This document shows positions 1-8,560 of a stretch of DNA of 10,000 bases, in pieces. Below the pieces are notes generated by a model. That model saw only the letters and a program-made list of their open reading frames with translations, was not told where the DNA came from and ran no database searches. The translations under genes were made by a program, and so were the position numbers. Positions within the stretch are counted from its first letter, which is position 1. Each line of letters begins with the position of its first letter. The stretch is taken from contig NC_135561.1 in assembly GCF_964340395.1 (NCBI RefSeq), positions 14,865,461 through 14,875,460 on the forward strand. The letters are read 5' to 3'. This DNA is from Glandiceps talaboti. Lineage: Eukaryota > Hemichordata > Enteropneusta > Spengelidae.

Positions 1-1560
1 GTTAATTTGTGATCAAGGTACTGGTATGGTCACGTTAGTCTCGTGCTAGCCATGGCATCGAATGATCTCAGATCAATTTTCAGATCTCGTTCTACGTGAT
101 GATATGATTCAGTACAGTGTAGCATCTAGACTAAGGTTACGTACGTGCCATCAATAATACGTGATTCCTGATCCGAAAGTACTGCTTCTACAACACGAGT
201 CAGAATAATTTTTTAAAAATTTAAAAAAAATATAGATATTAATAGTAAAAATAGTTGATATGGTTTATAGCTGCTTGCTTTTAGTATAGTTGAAAAAAGT
301 GTACGGATATTACAAGGATGTGCGGAGACCGTGGGCGATGGAAGGAGAGCCGACGACATGTCTGAAAGACAGTGTTAGTCAAAGCAAGATGTTGTCAAAT
401 AGTTGTAGAATGACAGACACACTAATTTATACATTTAACAAAATTATCCGTTTCTTTATAAGACAGACACGACTCTAGCATTGAGCAGGTAGTTATCCCA
501 AGGCACTAATTCAATGTCTTTACGTTATTATATATGACAACAGATTACAGTACAAGACGGGGTTTTCCTTTTACAAACTTTGAACCATAAGTCTAATGGA
601 ACTCTCATGCCCGTTCGTACACATTTTACTCTTCTATGGACGTCATTTCGAAGTCAGACAAGTGTGATTGCTTGCTATTTATGTTTAGAGTTACATGTAA
701 GTATACAGGTAATACACCGTGGATGCATATGTCTTTGACATGAAGGATCGAATGACATGTTCCTAAAACGTGAGGCTTCCCCAATTTATCACAGCAATAT
801 ATCTGTAACAGGCAGGCTACACTTGCCAGGTTGACGTACCCCAGTTACCAAGCTTGCCAGGTCCACCATCCCGGCCCCCTTCTACTGAAGCTAAATTATA
901 TTGGATAAGTTCACCACGAACAGTTATCTGCAGAAGTAATTTTTTTCATTTTCGGCCCACCCTCCGTCTGATTGATTTGGTGCCCACTAACATTGTAGTG
1001 GCATTGTTTGGAATTTTATCATTCTGGCAAATTAAAAGCTGCATTTGGATTTTAATCTCAAATGTGTTGATTTAACGGCACCATTATCGGGTAAATATGT
1101 AACTCGACAAGTGGCAGGATTTTGCTAACAACACCGTTCTGTACTGGTTGGTATGGTCGTGGATTATATGACGTGAATTGGACGAAATGTTTATCCTTAA
1201 GTTTGTGCAGTGTCCAAAGTACACGATATATTACCCCACGAATCTAAATGTGTTGCTTTTCAAAAGTATGAACATTGGAACCAGACTTTTCTTGGGCGAA
1301 AACAACATAAGTTAGTTGAAAATGGGAAGTTCCGTCTGATATTTGCAAATTGGCGAAAATGTTGATTGTTTGTGAGTGCAGACAGGTTGTATTTGCGTAT
1401 TTCAGATTTTAATCCAACTCGAAATACGTGTACTACATGGCTTCCATACGTCTACTAGAATGACGTGTACATATACTTTATATAATTTTAGTAAGCCCCG
1501 AGATCACATAAAATCTTAACTAACACTCCAAAACAGACGACGGATATTGCAAGTACTAGG
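1..1560. other. Non-coding stretch, no recognisable feature
   Basis: This stretch is AT-rich with scattered stops in all frames. The open frames at 290-478 and 854-1075 are 62 and 73 codons, have no recognisable domain, and have biased but ordinary composition, so I treat them as chance. There are A/T homopolymer runs around 208-232 but no tandem array, tRNA-like fold or clear inverted repeat. It could contain intron or intergenic DNA; the sequence does not distinguish these. Confidence 0.5.
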
Positions 1561-1725
1561 GTCGCCATTTTGTCACTTCATATACCACCAAAACGCTCTC
1601 AGTTTTAACATTGACAAACACCACTTGTCAAGATTAACGTACGAGACAGTACTCCGTTTTATGATGTCAAACTTTGACATTTTTGTCAGACATGTTTCAG
1701 AAAATGGCGACAAAATTCATGTCTG
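1561..1725. repeat. Palindrome-dense structured block
   Basis: Four perfect inverted repeats sit in 165 bases. An outer 11-bp pair is GTCGCCATTTT (1561-1571) with AAAATGGCGAC (1701-1711). Inside it are two hairpins: TTGACAA/TTGTCAA (1611-1617 and 1625-1631, 7-nt loop), and ATGTCAAA/TTTGACAT (1664-1671 and 1673-1680, one central C). A further pair, CAGACATG (1687-1694) and CATGTCTG (1718-1725), overlaps the outer arm and would compete with it. The outer stem plus two hairpins gives a three-way-junction shape. The open frame across this block (1547-1846, 99 codons) has no recognisable domain. It may be a MITE remnant, a structured RNA or chance; the outer arms also resemble YY1 sites (AAAATGGCG). 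Confidence 0.4.
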
Positions 1726-2434
1726 GCCTACCTGTTTGTCGCAATTGATTACCGGATCTAGCTTGATTTCTCGGAGCGCCTTCTCTCGGTCCTTCTTATT
1801 CGCCACGCTCGGCTTAATTTTCCGAAAGAGAAACATCTTCAATTAAAAGTCGTGTTCTTAGATTCACTCGGACTGGTATCTCTTCGGGCAAAAATAAAAG
1901 ACTGTCGGTACAAAATATGTCACATGGTACATGGCAGACGCCGTGTACATAGAAGAAAAGGCACTGTTTTTTTCTGAAGTGGGGAATTCGAACCGTAACA
2001 CCGTAAAAGGACCAGGAGTGGTTAGCCCTTGTTAAAAATTAACCAAACATTCTGACGTACACGCAACACCTGCAAGATAATACAATGATTGTGATTTTTT
2101 TCAGTTACATCAATACACGCATAGTTATGTCGACTGACCCCTTGTGTATGATTAAGGTATCTGTAACGTTTGATAACATTGCATAACTTTTGCAATATTC
2201 AATTTACCTACACAGGTTAATACTGTATTTATGTTTTTCTGCCATTCGAAAACTAATAGCCGAGGCGTGAACATTCGTGTGTGTTTATATGTGTATAAAT
2301 CATTCTATTTGCATATGACATTGCTTGGTATTGTCAATGTTTGATAGTTGCTGTTAAAGTGACACATCATAATATATGGTTTACTAACTATACCACTTGA
2401 CCGATGTCAGAGACTGTGCTGCTGGTACACAACA
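1726..2434. other. Non-coding stretch with one strong hairpin
   Basis: There is no gene. The only structured item is the hairpin at 1927-1948, listed separately. A minus-strand tRNA B-box-like string at 1984-1994 is isolated and was rejected as a SINE. The remainder is AT-rich single-copy-looking sequence. Confidence 0.4.
1927..1948. repeat. 9-bp hairpin with AGAC loop
   Basis: GTACATGGC (1927-1935) faces GCCGTGTAC (1940-1948) across the 4-nt loop AGAC. Eight pairs are Watson-Crick and one (1932 with 1943) is T-G, a wobble in + strand RNA. No adjacent gene gives it a role. Confidence 0.45.
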
Positions 2435-2690
<256 letters not shown>

Positions 2691-2856
2691 GCAGATAGAC
2701 AAACACGACGGACAGAAACAGACAGAATACAGATAATGCAGACAGACTAATAGACATACATTTATACATACACTTACACTCAGACGTGCAGATAGATGGG
2801 TGGACAGACATACACACACAGAGCGAGACAAACAAGACAGACAGACATACATCCGG
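2691..2856. repeat. Degenerate spacer between GACA arrays
   Basis: This is an interrupted, diverged continuation of the flanking array: short GACA, GATA, ACAT and CACA clusters with many substitutions. It probably represents a decayed part of a once-continuous microsatellite between 2435 and 2925. Confidence 0.7.
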
Positions 2857-2857
2857 C

Positions 2858-2906
<49 letters not shown>

Positions 2907-2925
2907 TGACATGACATGACATGAC
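2857..2925. repeat. (CAGA)n array ending in (ATGAC)4
   Basis: About 12.5 perfect CAGA units (2857-2906) lead directly into four perfect ATGAC pentanucleotides (2906-2925). The change of period from four to five at the edge of the array suggests slippage from a single mutated unit. Confidence 0.95.
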
Positions 2926-3543
2926 ATACAATGTACAAAACGACGAGTCAAACAGACAAAGGCAGTCATGAAAGGTTTTAATTAACATGAACCTTGGTCG
3001 ATTGGTGTGTACTTATAAATAGCTATCCAGACTTCTAATTCTATATTTATATACGGCACTAGGAGGTAGTCTGTCTGATCACCGTAATTAACTTCATTTT
3101 CAAGTTGTACAATCCTAACTATCCTATTTTAAATTAGATAATCCAGTGGAGACGACGTTGTTCGCAATAACATAGATGTAAGCCAAGATCCGTCTGATAC
3201 AAATCTGATGTAAGAATTGCCTAGCTTTCTATCATTTAACTCTTTCTACCAGAAGAAGATGCTAAACACAGAACACCCAAAAAAAGCAATTATCATAAGA
3301 AGAAATAAAGACAGACAAAATAAATTCTGGTATCAGATATTTAATCAAATTATCAGGGGACAAAATAAACTTAAATTGAAATCGTGAAATTAAATCAATA
3401 ATCATGTGGAAAACATTCTGGGCATTAAAAATCATTATTCATGACTCACTGTTTTCACTCTTAATGTAAAATACGCATCGGAAATAAACTCTTTACTTAA
3501 CCGTTTGCTGCTACTTTGTTCATGAGAACGACAATCGATTTTC
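2926..3543. other. Non-coding stretch, nothing recognised
   Basis: AT-rich sequence with A-runs near 3280-3310 and no long open frame, tandem array or strong palindrome. I see no promoter or exon signal to defend. Confidence 0.4.
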
Positions 3544-4199
3544 AGTTTTTAAAAATATAGAAACTTTCCTGGGTCCTGGGTACAAATGTTTGAAATATTA
3601 AAGGGCAAATTGAGATCACAATTTGGGCATTTTACTAGGGCGCCACACTTTGCTTGCCGTCCTTGAATTTCCCCCAAAACCTACCATGCAAATAGGGGAA
3701 AAACAAACACGGACAAAAAACACATTATGTTAGAATGTCTTGTAAAAATTCACCTTTCTGTTGATTCAATTTTCTGTTTGTACCTAAATCTACTAAACTG
3801 GTGAAATATAAATGTCAAAATCCAAACTTTGATAATTGTCTTCCTAAACAACTATTGAGATATGCAGGCATGTGTAGTTATTCTGAAAATATTTGAACGG
3901 TTTTTCCATTTACGTATACCATCGTATGAAATACGGCCTTGCAGAGAATTTTTTAGCAAAATGAAATGTGTTTGGTTTTTTTTCTTCTAAATCTATCAAC
4001 AAACCTACCGGCACGCGGACGGCAAACCAAGAATTCAATTGGCGACGCCTAGTCCAAGAATATAAAAATTGCTGCAGGCTGCTGTTAACTGAATAAAAAA
4101 ATTCCTGGGAAACAAAAGAATGAACACCCTAAATTGACTATTTCAAAAGGACCAGGATCCAAGCTTTCACTGTGGAAAAGTTTGGTGAATTGAAAAACT
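3544..4199. mobile_element. Candidate old foldback/MITE-type element
   Basis: Blocks in the left half recur as reverse complements in the right half in collinear inverted order. The left run at 3544-3569 resembles the reverse complement of 4174-4199. TCCTGG at 3574-3579 matches CCAGGA at 4152-4157. TTTGAAATA at 3589-3597 matches TATTTCAAA at 4139-4147. ACTAGG at 3634-3639 matches CCTAGT at 4048-4053, and TTGCCGTCC at 3654-3662 matches GGACGGCAA at 4017-4025. Spacing differs by roughly 45 bases on the right arm, implying an indel. A small hairpin (CGTAT/ATACG, 3923-3935) lies inside. There is no coding capacity, and terminal bases and a target-site duplication were not identified. Alternatively the matches are partly chance in AT-rich DNA. 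Confidence 0.4.
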
Positions 4200-4577
4200 T
4201 TAATTTTCAGGGGAAATTTGTCCCCGAGGAGTATCTTAAAACTATTCTCGTCAACCATTGACATTCAGTAACTACCACGTTAAGATGACACGTCGTTTTG
4301 TGATGTAACCATAATAATACCCACACGGTATTTCTTTTAAAGAGCCAAATTCAAATTTGTAATTATAAAGAATGTTGTAAATGTAACTCCTTCTCAAGAC
4401 ATTATATATAGTTGCCACAGAGACTTCAAAGACACCGACAATGAAGATCTACAGTTCGACAAACCTACTCGTAAGTTGTAAAATGATTCATAGACGATCA
4501 TTAATGATAAATGGTCGACACAACAACAGGATGGATAGAATTAGTCCTTGGCCAAGGTCTCTATATTGTTTATGTCC
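4200..4577. other. Non-coding stretch, nothing recognised
   Basis: No gene, tandem array or notable palindrome. An open frame starting at 4441 is carried only by the following microsatellite and has no domain. Confidence 0.4.
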
Positions 4578-4624
<47 letters not shown>

Positions 4625-4702
4625 GTACATACATACATACATACATACATACATACATACATACATACATACATACATACATACATACATACATACATAC
4701 AC
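4578..4702. repeat. (GACA)n to (TACA)n compound microsatellite
   Basis: About 12 perfect GACA units (4578-4624) pass through a single G at 4625 into about 19 perfect TACA units (4626-4702). The two unit types differ by one base (G to T). Frames across it encode repeated DRQT followed by YIHT, or VCMY on the minus strand; these are artefacts. Confidence 0.95.
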
Positions 4703-5535
4703 TTTTAAAATAAACATAGCAAGATATCTTGTTTGTGTCTCACTTTGCAAGAAGTAAGTAATTGAACAAATTTATACATATTCGGAAACTCCCAGAAATA
4801 TTCAGGAATTGATTCTTTTCGTAAATTAGTATATTTCAAACAAACAAACACACAAACAAAAATGAAATTATATTCGTCTTCCAAATGTTCATATATAGTA
4901 CATGTACATGCATAATGTTACTCTACAGTATGTTTCTCCTTTCACCTGGAAATAACTCGTATTTGGTTCAAACGGCCGGGCGTCTCTCATCATCGGAAAC
5001 CACACCCCAAGCTTTTTTACTGTACCGTCCAAGACACATCGGCTTCTTTTTATTTGGTATTTTTCAAATAACTTGAATAATAAGGTCTGGTTTGCGAGAA
5101 TGTCATATCTTTAATGTTTCAATTGAATATCCACCAGCTGTGGTTTGTTCAAATGTCTATACTGGGGTAGTGATTAGGTGTTTTTTTAACTCGGATATTA
5201 ACCCATTGTAATAACACGAACTATGATTGTACCACCAGTGTGTTACAGACAATGATGCATCATATGGACTTGAAAAGGAAATTAGTTTTTAAGACCTGTG
5301 TGACAGAAGTGTATTTTGGAAATTCAAAATTCGATACCTTGCTACCTCTTGCTTTATCCTTTAAACAGACTAGAAATTGAAAATCAATTGCAAGTTGAAC
5401 TTGATCCCATTTTATACATCTTAAACGATAACAGAAAGTTGGGTCGAACAAGTTAAACGTTTCATTTTGTCATAAAATTGTTATAGGATTAGATCTTATT
5501 AAATTTATTATTATCAAATCAAATATTTCACGGTG
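4703..5535. other. Non-coding stretch with a short (CAAA)n run
   Basis: No gene is recognised. A short imperfect CAAA run lies at about 4837-4860. Open frames at 4885-5076 (+) and 5260-5451 (-) are 63 codons each, with no domain and no conserved-looking motif. Confidence 0.45.
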
Positions 5536-5545
5536 GTCACGTGAC
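5536..5545. promoter_or_regulatory. Palindromic E-box GTCACGTGAC
   Basis: A 10-bp perfect palindrome centred on CACGTG lies inside a wider imperfect palindrome (CGGTGGT on the left, ACCACG on the right). CACGTG is the class B E-box bound by bHLH-ZIP proteins such as MYC/MAX, USF and MITF. Two more CACGTG cores occur at 5733-5738 and 6083-6088. There is no proven gene nearby, so function is inference. Confidence 0.3.
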
Positions 5546-6204
5546 TTACCACGAGATTTAAGGGTTGGCACGAGAGAACAGATGTAAAGAACCCAAACTA
5601 CATAGCTGGCTACACTCCAGGGACGATGAACAAACAGGGGACAATACAGAGATAAAATCGAATGCACACTACTACAATACTAGGTCGGGTTATATATATA
5701 GATGCGCGATAATGACTCCATCGTTTTCTGATCACGTGGTGATAGAAATGTCTCGCGGGGGGTCAATCCAGGTCAAGGTCTATTTAATAGAGAATAGAAA
5801 GATGATGGATGCTTATCAGTTTGTGTGATAATAAATCGCTGCAACAATAACACCGAGTGATGAAAACTAGCCAGCCATCAGGACTCCCCGAACTGACAAT
5901 GATCAGTTCAACTCAATCAATCACAAGTTAGTACATATGTTTTTAATTGCTCATTGAACCTGAGAATATGTTAGGAAAACCGAATTCTCTCTAAACTGCC
6001 AGGCTTTTTATGAATCCAAGAGTGATGTACAGTAATAATTCAAAGAGAATCATAAATAGTAAGTTTATTAGATAATATAGGTCACGTGTTTGAAATTATT
6101 TGCATTTAAATAGTGATATAAATTATGTCTTATTCCGCATACATTTTGTAGTTGGCCCTAAGTTAATATAATTCTCAAAATTTATACATATTGACATAAT
6201 TATG

Positions 6205-6212
<8 letters not shown>
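5546..6212. other. Gene-less stretch with E-boxes and a TATA-like run
   Basis: A TATATATATA run (5690-5700) lies about 30 bases upstream of CACGTG at 5733-5738, and another CACGTG is at 6083-6088. An 87-codon frame at 5565-5828 has no recognisable fold and a short NTRSG string of no diagnostic value. The combination could be a promoter, but no transcript or exon is identifiable. Confidence 0.25.

Positions 6213-6298
<86 letters not shown>
6213..6298. repeat. (AT)43 dinucleotide array
   Basis: There are 86 bases of perfect alternating AT. It is self-complementary and can extrude as a cruciform. It forms the left border of the hammerhead-containing segment. Confidence 0.97.
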
Positions 6299-6300
<2 letters not shown>

Positions 6301-6495
6301 GTGTGTGTATAAACTCAGTATATGTAAAATATTTATGCTGTAGTAGATAGTGCTAAATATATATGTATGTATAGTGGTATATATAACACGATATCAAGCA
6401 AAATACTTCATAGAACTATAACTTTAGTCGTCTGATGATCGCAACAGCGTGAAACACTGTGTAATGACTCCTGAGTATATTGCTTGATATTGTTA

Positions 6496-6498
<3 letters not shown>
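6299..6498 (+). mobile_element. Candidate solo retrozyme / Penelope-like fragment
   Basis: This 200-bp segment lies between two long TA arrays and contains a complete type I hammerhead. Animal retrozymes and Penelope-like elements carry such hammerheads, usually in tandem copies that release circular or unit-length RNA. Only one copy is visible here and there is no reverse transcriptase sequence, so it would be a solo or truncated, non-autonomous copy. The left part (6299-6370) is AT-rich and unrecognised. Boundaries are inferred from the TA arrays, not from a target-site duplication. Confidence 0.5.
6388..6493 (+). ncRNA. Type I hammerhead self-cleaving ribozyme
   Basis: The core elements appear in order. 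Proximal stem I is AGTCGT (6426-6431) with ATGACT (6464-6469), six pairs including one G-U. Conserved CTGATGA is at 6432-6438. Stem II is 6439-6450, three G-C pairs with loop AACA and a U-U opposition next to the core. Invariant GAA is at 6451-6453. Stem III is ACA/TGT (6454-6456 and 6460-6462) with triloop CTG. The cleavage triplet is GTA (6461-6463), predicting cleavage between 6463 and 6464. Stem I continues beyond an asymmetric internal loop (6408-6425 and 6470-6473) into a 20-bp distal helix, 6388-6407 with 6474-6493, with one mismatch and one G-U. The internal loop and loop II are the positions expected for the tertiary contact. The very short stem III is typical of Penelope-like and retrozyme hammerheads, which often work as dimers. 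All core residues are intact, so activity is plausible but not shown. Confidence 0.9.
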
Positions 6499-6561
<63 letters not shown>

Positions 6562-6580
6562 TTATATATTTATATATAAT
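6499..6580. repeat. (TA)n array with (TATTTATA) tail
   Basis: A perfect TA run (6499-6553) is followed by about three 8-bp units of TATTTATA type and a short TA-rich end. It begins directly at the outer edge of the hammerhead stem I arm, mirroring the (AT)43 array on the other side. Confidence 0.95.
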
Positions 6581-6583
6581 ATA

Positions 6584-6619
6584 TATAAACAAATTCTCTT
6601 CTATAAACAAGTTCTCTTC
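6584..6619. repeat. 18-bp tandem duplication
   Basis: Two adjacent 18-base copies, TATAAACAAATTCTCTTC (6584-6601) and one differing by a single A-to-G change (6602-6619), abut with no spacer. It lies just right of the TA array and is probably a slippage or repair duplication. Confidence 0.9.
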
Positions 6620-6692
6620 TTCTACTTTTGATTTGTTGGAAAAGGGTGATCTAAACCCTAGTACATTTGGATATATCCTTACTATATGAGTA

Positions 6693-6715
6693 CCCCCTAC
6701 CCCCACCCATCCCCC
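6693..6715 (-). other. G-quadruplex motif (minus strand)
   Basis: C runs of 5, 5, 3 and 5 on the + strand (6693-6697, 6700-6704, 6706-6708, 6711-6715) give on the minus strand four G-tracts of three or more with loops of 2, 1 and 2 nt, a canonical and strong G4 pattern; the + strand could form an i-motif. The last C5 can instead pair with G5 at 6720-6724 across TCCT, making a competing hairpin (6711-6724). It stands out in otherwise AT-rich DNA. Confidence 0.8.
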
Positions 6716-6724
6716 TCCTGGGGG

Positions 6725-7883
6725 CCGGTTATAAAAACAGTACATGTACGTAGATCTGTTTGATTTCCGACTTTTCTAGTTTTCATTGCCGGGAAGACGT
6801 TTCTTATACAATCTAATGTTACCCATGTTCCCTATTTATATATAACTATTCTGCCTGGATTATAGGCTTGCAGACATTTTATAAATAATCCTGACTGGTG
6901 AACGTCTTAATAACGTCTTAGACATAAACATGTATGCTTACTTACGACCCAGATTAACCTTACAAATCACATGCAACGTTAAAAGTTTCACGGTGGACTG
7001 GTTATTATTAGTTGATTGTATTCAGATGTTTCTGACACCAAGCATGGAGTAAAGTTAGTACCTGAGTATCAACCATACTATAGCATTCAGATTCACATTC
7101 ATCTCAATTCAGGTGACAGACAGTTTTACAGTGAAAAATGATTCTTATCTTTACCCATGTTTCTGAAGAATGTCTAGTGTTATGGAGTCCCGGTAATTTA
7201 ATAATTGAGAATCAAGAGGCTTACACAGAGGTTAAAGGTCAACTTCATCGACCATTATTAACACAATTATATTGACGAGCTTTCCTTGGCTTGCGTCTTA
7301 AGGATTAATCACTATAGAGTGTTCGTATTTTTTTCTGGAAAAGTCCAAAAAATCATACTTGTGTTTCTTGAATGGTTATAATTTATTTTATTCTGGATAA
7401 ATATTACACTGCAATTTCTTTTCTATTTTTTTTTTAAAGTTATTATACAATCAGTCAAAGGGACACGGCCCAAATCAGTCATTCAAGAGTTTCGAATTTA
7501 GTTCTGAAAAAGTACAATATTTTTTTCAGTGTTCTTTTAATCACTATAAAACCCTGGATGAATATATAAATAATTTTTTCCCGATTATAGGAATTAGAAG
7601 ATTTACTACTAACAAACCAGAAAGAATATAAAGTTGCAATTACGCGGCACGATGTATTTTTCTTACACAGCAGAATGTTTTGGTTTTTCTTTGTTTACTG
7701 ATAGCGCTCATGCACACGAAGGGTTACATTTTATCTCCCAGGCTGTGAACATAAGTATACAGTTGTGTGTGTTGAATCTTCCTGCTTTCATACAACACTT
7801 AGAGGATATTTGTTCACAGTGAGATAAAATGTATCATTTTAATATGGGTGCGCGCTAAGTGTCTGTATTTTGTTGTATGTAAT
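6725..7883. other. Non-coding stretch, nothing recognised
   Basis: AT-rich, with T-runs near 7420-7436 and no tandem array or strong palindrome. The open frame at 7634-7822 (62 codons) has no recognisable domain. I see no supported exon. Confidence 0.4.
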
Positions 7884-7903
7884 GTGAAGTAAAAAAACTT
7901 CAC
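7884..7903. repeat. 7-bp hairpin with A6 loop
   Basis: GTGAAGT (7884-7890) and ACTTCAC (7897-7903) pair perfectly across six A residues. It is the first of four palindromes within 245 bases upstream of the composite tandem-repeat element. Confidence 0.6.
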
Positions 7904-7942
7904 CCGTTGAGTGACATGTAAAAAACATGGTGTTGCGCATAT

Positions 7943-7958
7943 GTAACTATATAGTTAC
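7943..7958. repeat. 16-bp perfect palindrome
   Basis: GTAACTATATAGTTAC is fully self-complementary without a spacer. It could be a protein-binding palindrome or a cruciform/hairpin seed; no owner gene is visible. Confidence 0.6.
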
Positions 7959-8045
7959 TTTGATTTGGTAGTAAAGTGACATGGGCTAAGCTTCAGTGAC
8001 TATTTTTATCAAGTAAATACACAAGTAGTACATAAACCACATATA

Positions 8046-8063
8046 GTATCATATATATGACAC
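8046..8063. repeat. 18-bp near-perfect palindrome
   Basis: A perfect 12-bp core TCATATATATGA (8049-8060) is flanked by GT and AC (8046-8047, 8062-8063) after one mismatch. It is AT-rich, so individually weak. Confidence 0.45.
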
Positions 8064-8109
8064 CTTAAAAAATGAGTGTGAATCACCGTTATGGCTATTA
8101 ATCTACCAT

Positions 8110-8127
8110 TTTGCCGCCAACGGCAAA
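8110..8127. repeat. GC-rich hairpin TTTGCCG/CGGCAAA
   Basis: Seven perfect pairs (8110-8116 with 8121-8127) close a CCAA loop. This is the most stable of the local hairpins because four pairs are G-C. Confidence 0.6.
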
Positions 8128-8510
8128 TTTTGGATGTACGCACACATAGTGTCATTGTTCAGGTTACCTGCGTTCGATGCATGTAACGGATCTCACAATT
8201 ACCCATACGGAGTAGACATATTGTGTTTTGAATAAACACCTTAAGAGAAACAAAAAAAAATATCACAGAAAAATATTCAGATCTAATTACTAATGTCTTT
8301 CAAAAGATTGACTGTCTTTTGCTGATGATATGACTAGTCTAGGTCGATGGTTATGTCATGGGGGAGTAGTATCAGGTCACGATTTTATTAAAAAAATATT
8401 CCATTTTGAGTCTCTACAGTAATAAAGTAATATCAAACGTTTTTGTTTTTGATAATAATTTTTTCATTATCACAGCTTAAATACTATAGTTTAGTGGTAC
8501 TATAGGCATG
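8128..8510. other. Left flank of the composite repeat element
   Basis: No gene. Close to its right end an 8-bp direct repeat TACTATAG occurs at 8482-8489 and 8498-8505, directly before the CTGT array. The A-run at 8250-8260 and T-runs at 8455-8465 are unremarkable. Confidence 0.4.
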
Positions 8511-8511
8511 C

Positions 8512-8552
<41 letters not shown>
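8511..8552. repeat. (CTGT)n microsatellite
   Basis: There are 42 bases of perfect CTGT, 10.5 units; on the minus strand this is the same ACAG motif as at 2435 and 4578. It is bracketed by a direct repeat GCATGCT (8506-8512 and 8565-8571), and the 115-bp tandem array starts about ten bases beyond it. Confidence 0.97.
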
Positions 8553-8554
<2 letters not shown>

Positions 8555-8560
8555 GTGAAA

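Noticed and set aside
1984-1994. tRNA B-box-like GGTTCGAATTC on the minus strand, possible SINE
   Set aside because: No convincing A box at the expected distance, the T-loop is one base too long, and no SINE tail is visible.
4441-4757. Open frames across the GACA/TACA array
   Set aside because: Same artefact: repeated DRQT, YIHT or VCMY peptides with no domain outside the repeat.
5565-5828. 87-codon frame with an NTRSG string reminiscent of retroelement polyprotein tails
   Set aside because: The string is too short to be diagnostic, there is no flanking integrase, protease or reverse transcriptase sequence, and the rest is unrecognisable.
5857-5896. Box C-like GTGATGA and box D-like CTGA, possible C/D snoRNA
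   Set aside because: Spacing is too short for a full snoRNA and there is no terminal stem.
8322-8328. Another CTGATGA on the + strand
   Set aside because: No GAAAC follows at a usable distance and no flanking stem I is present.
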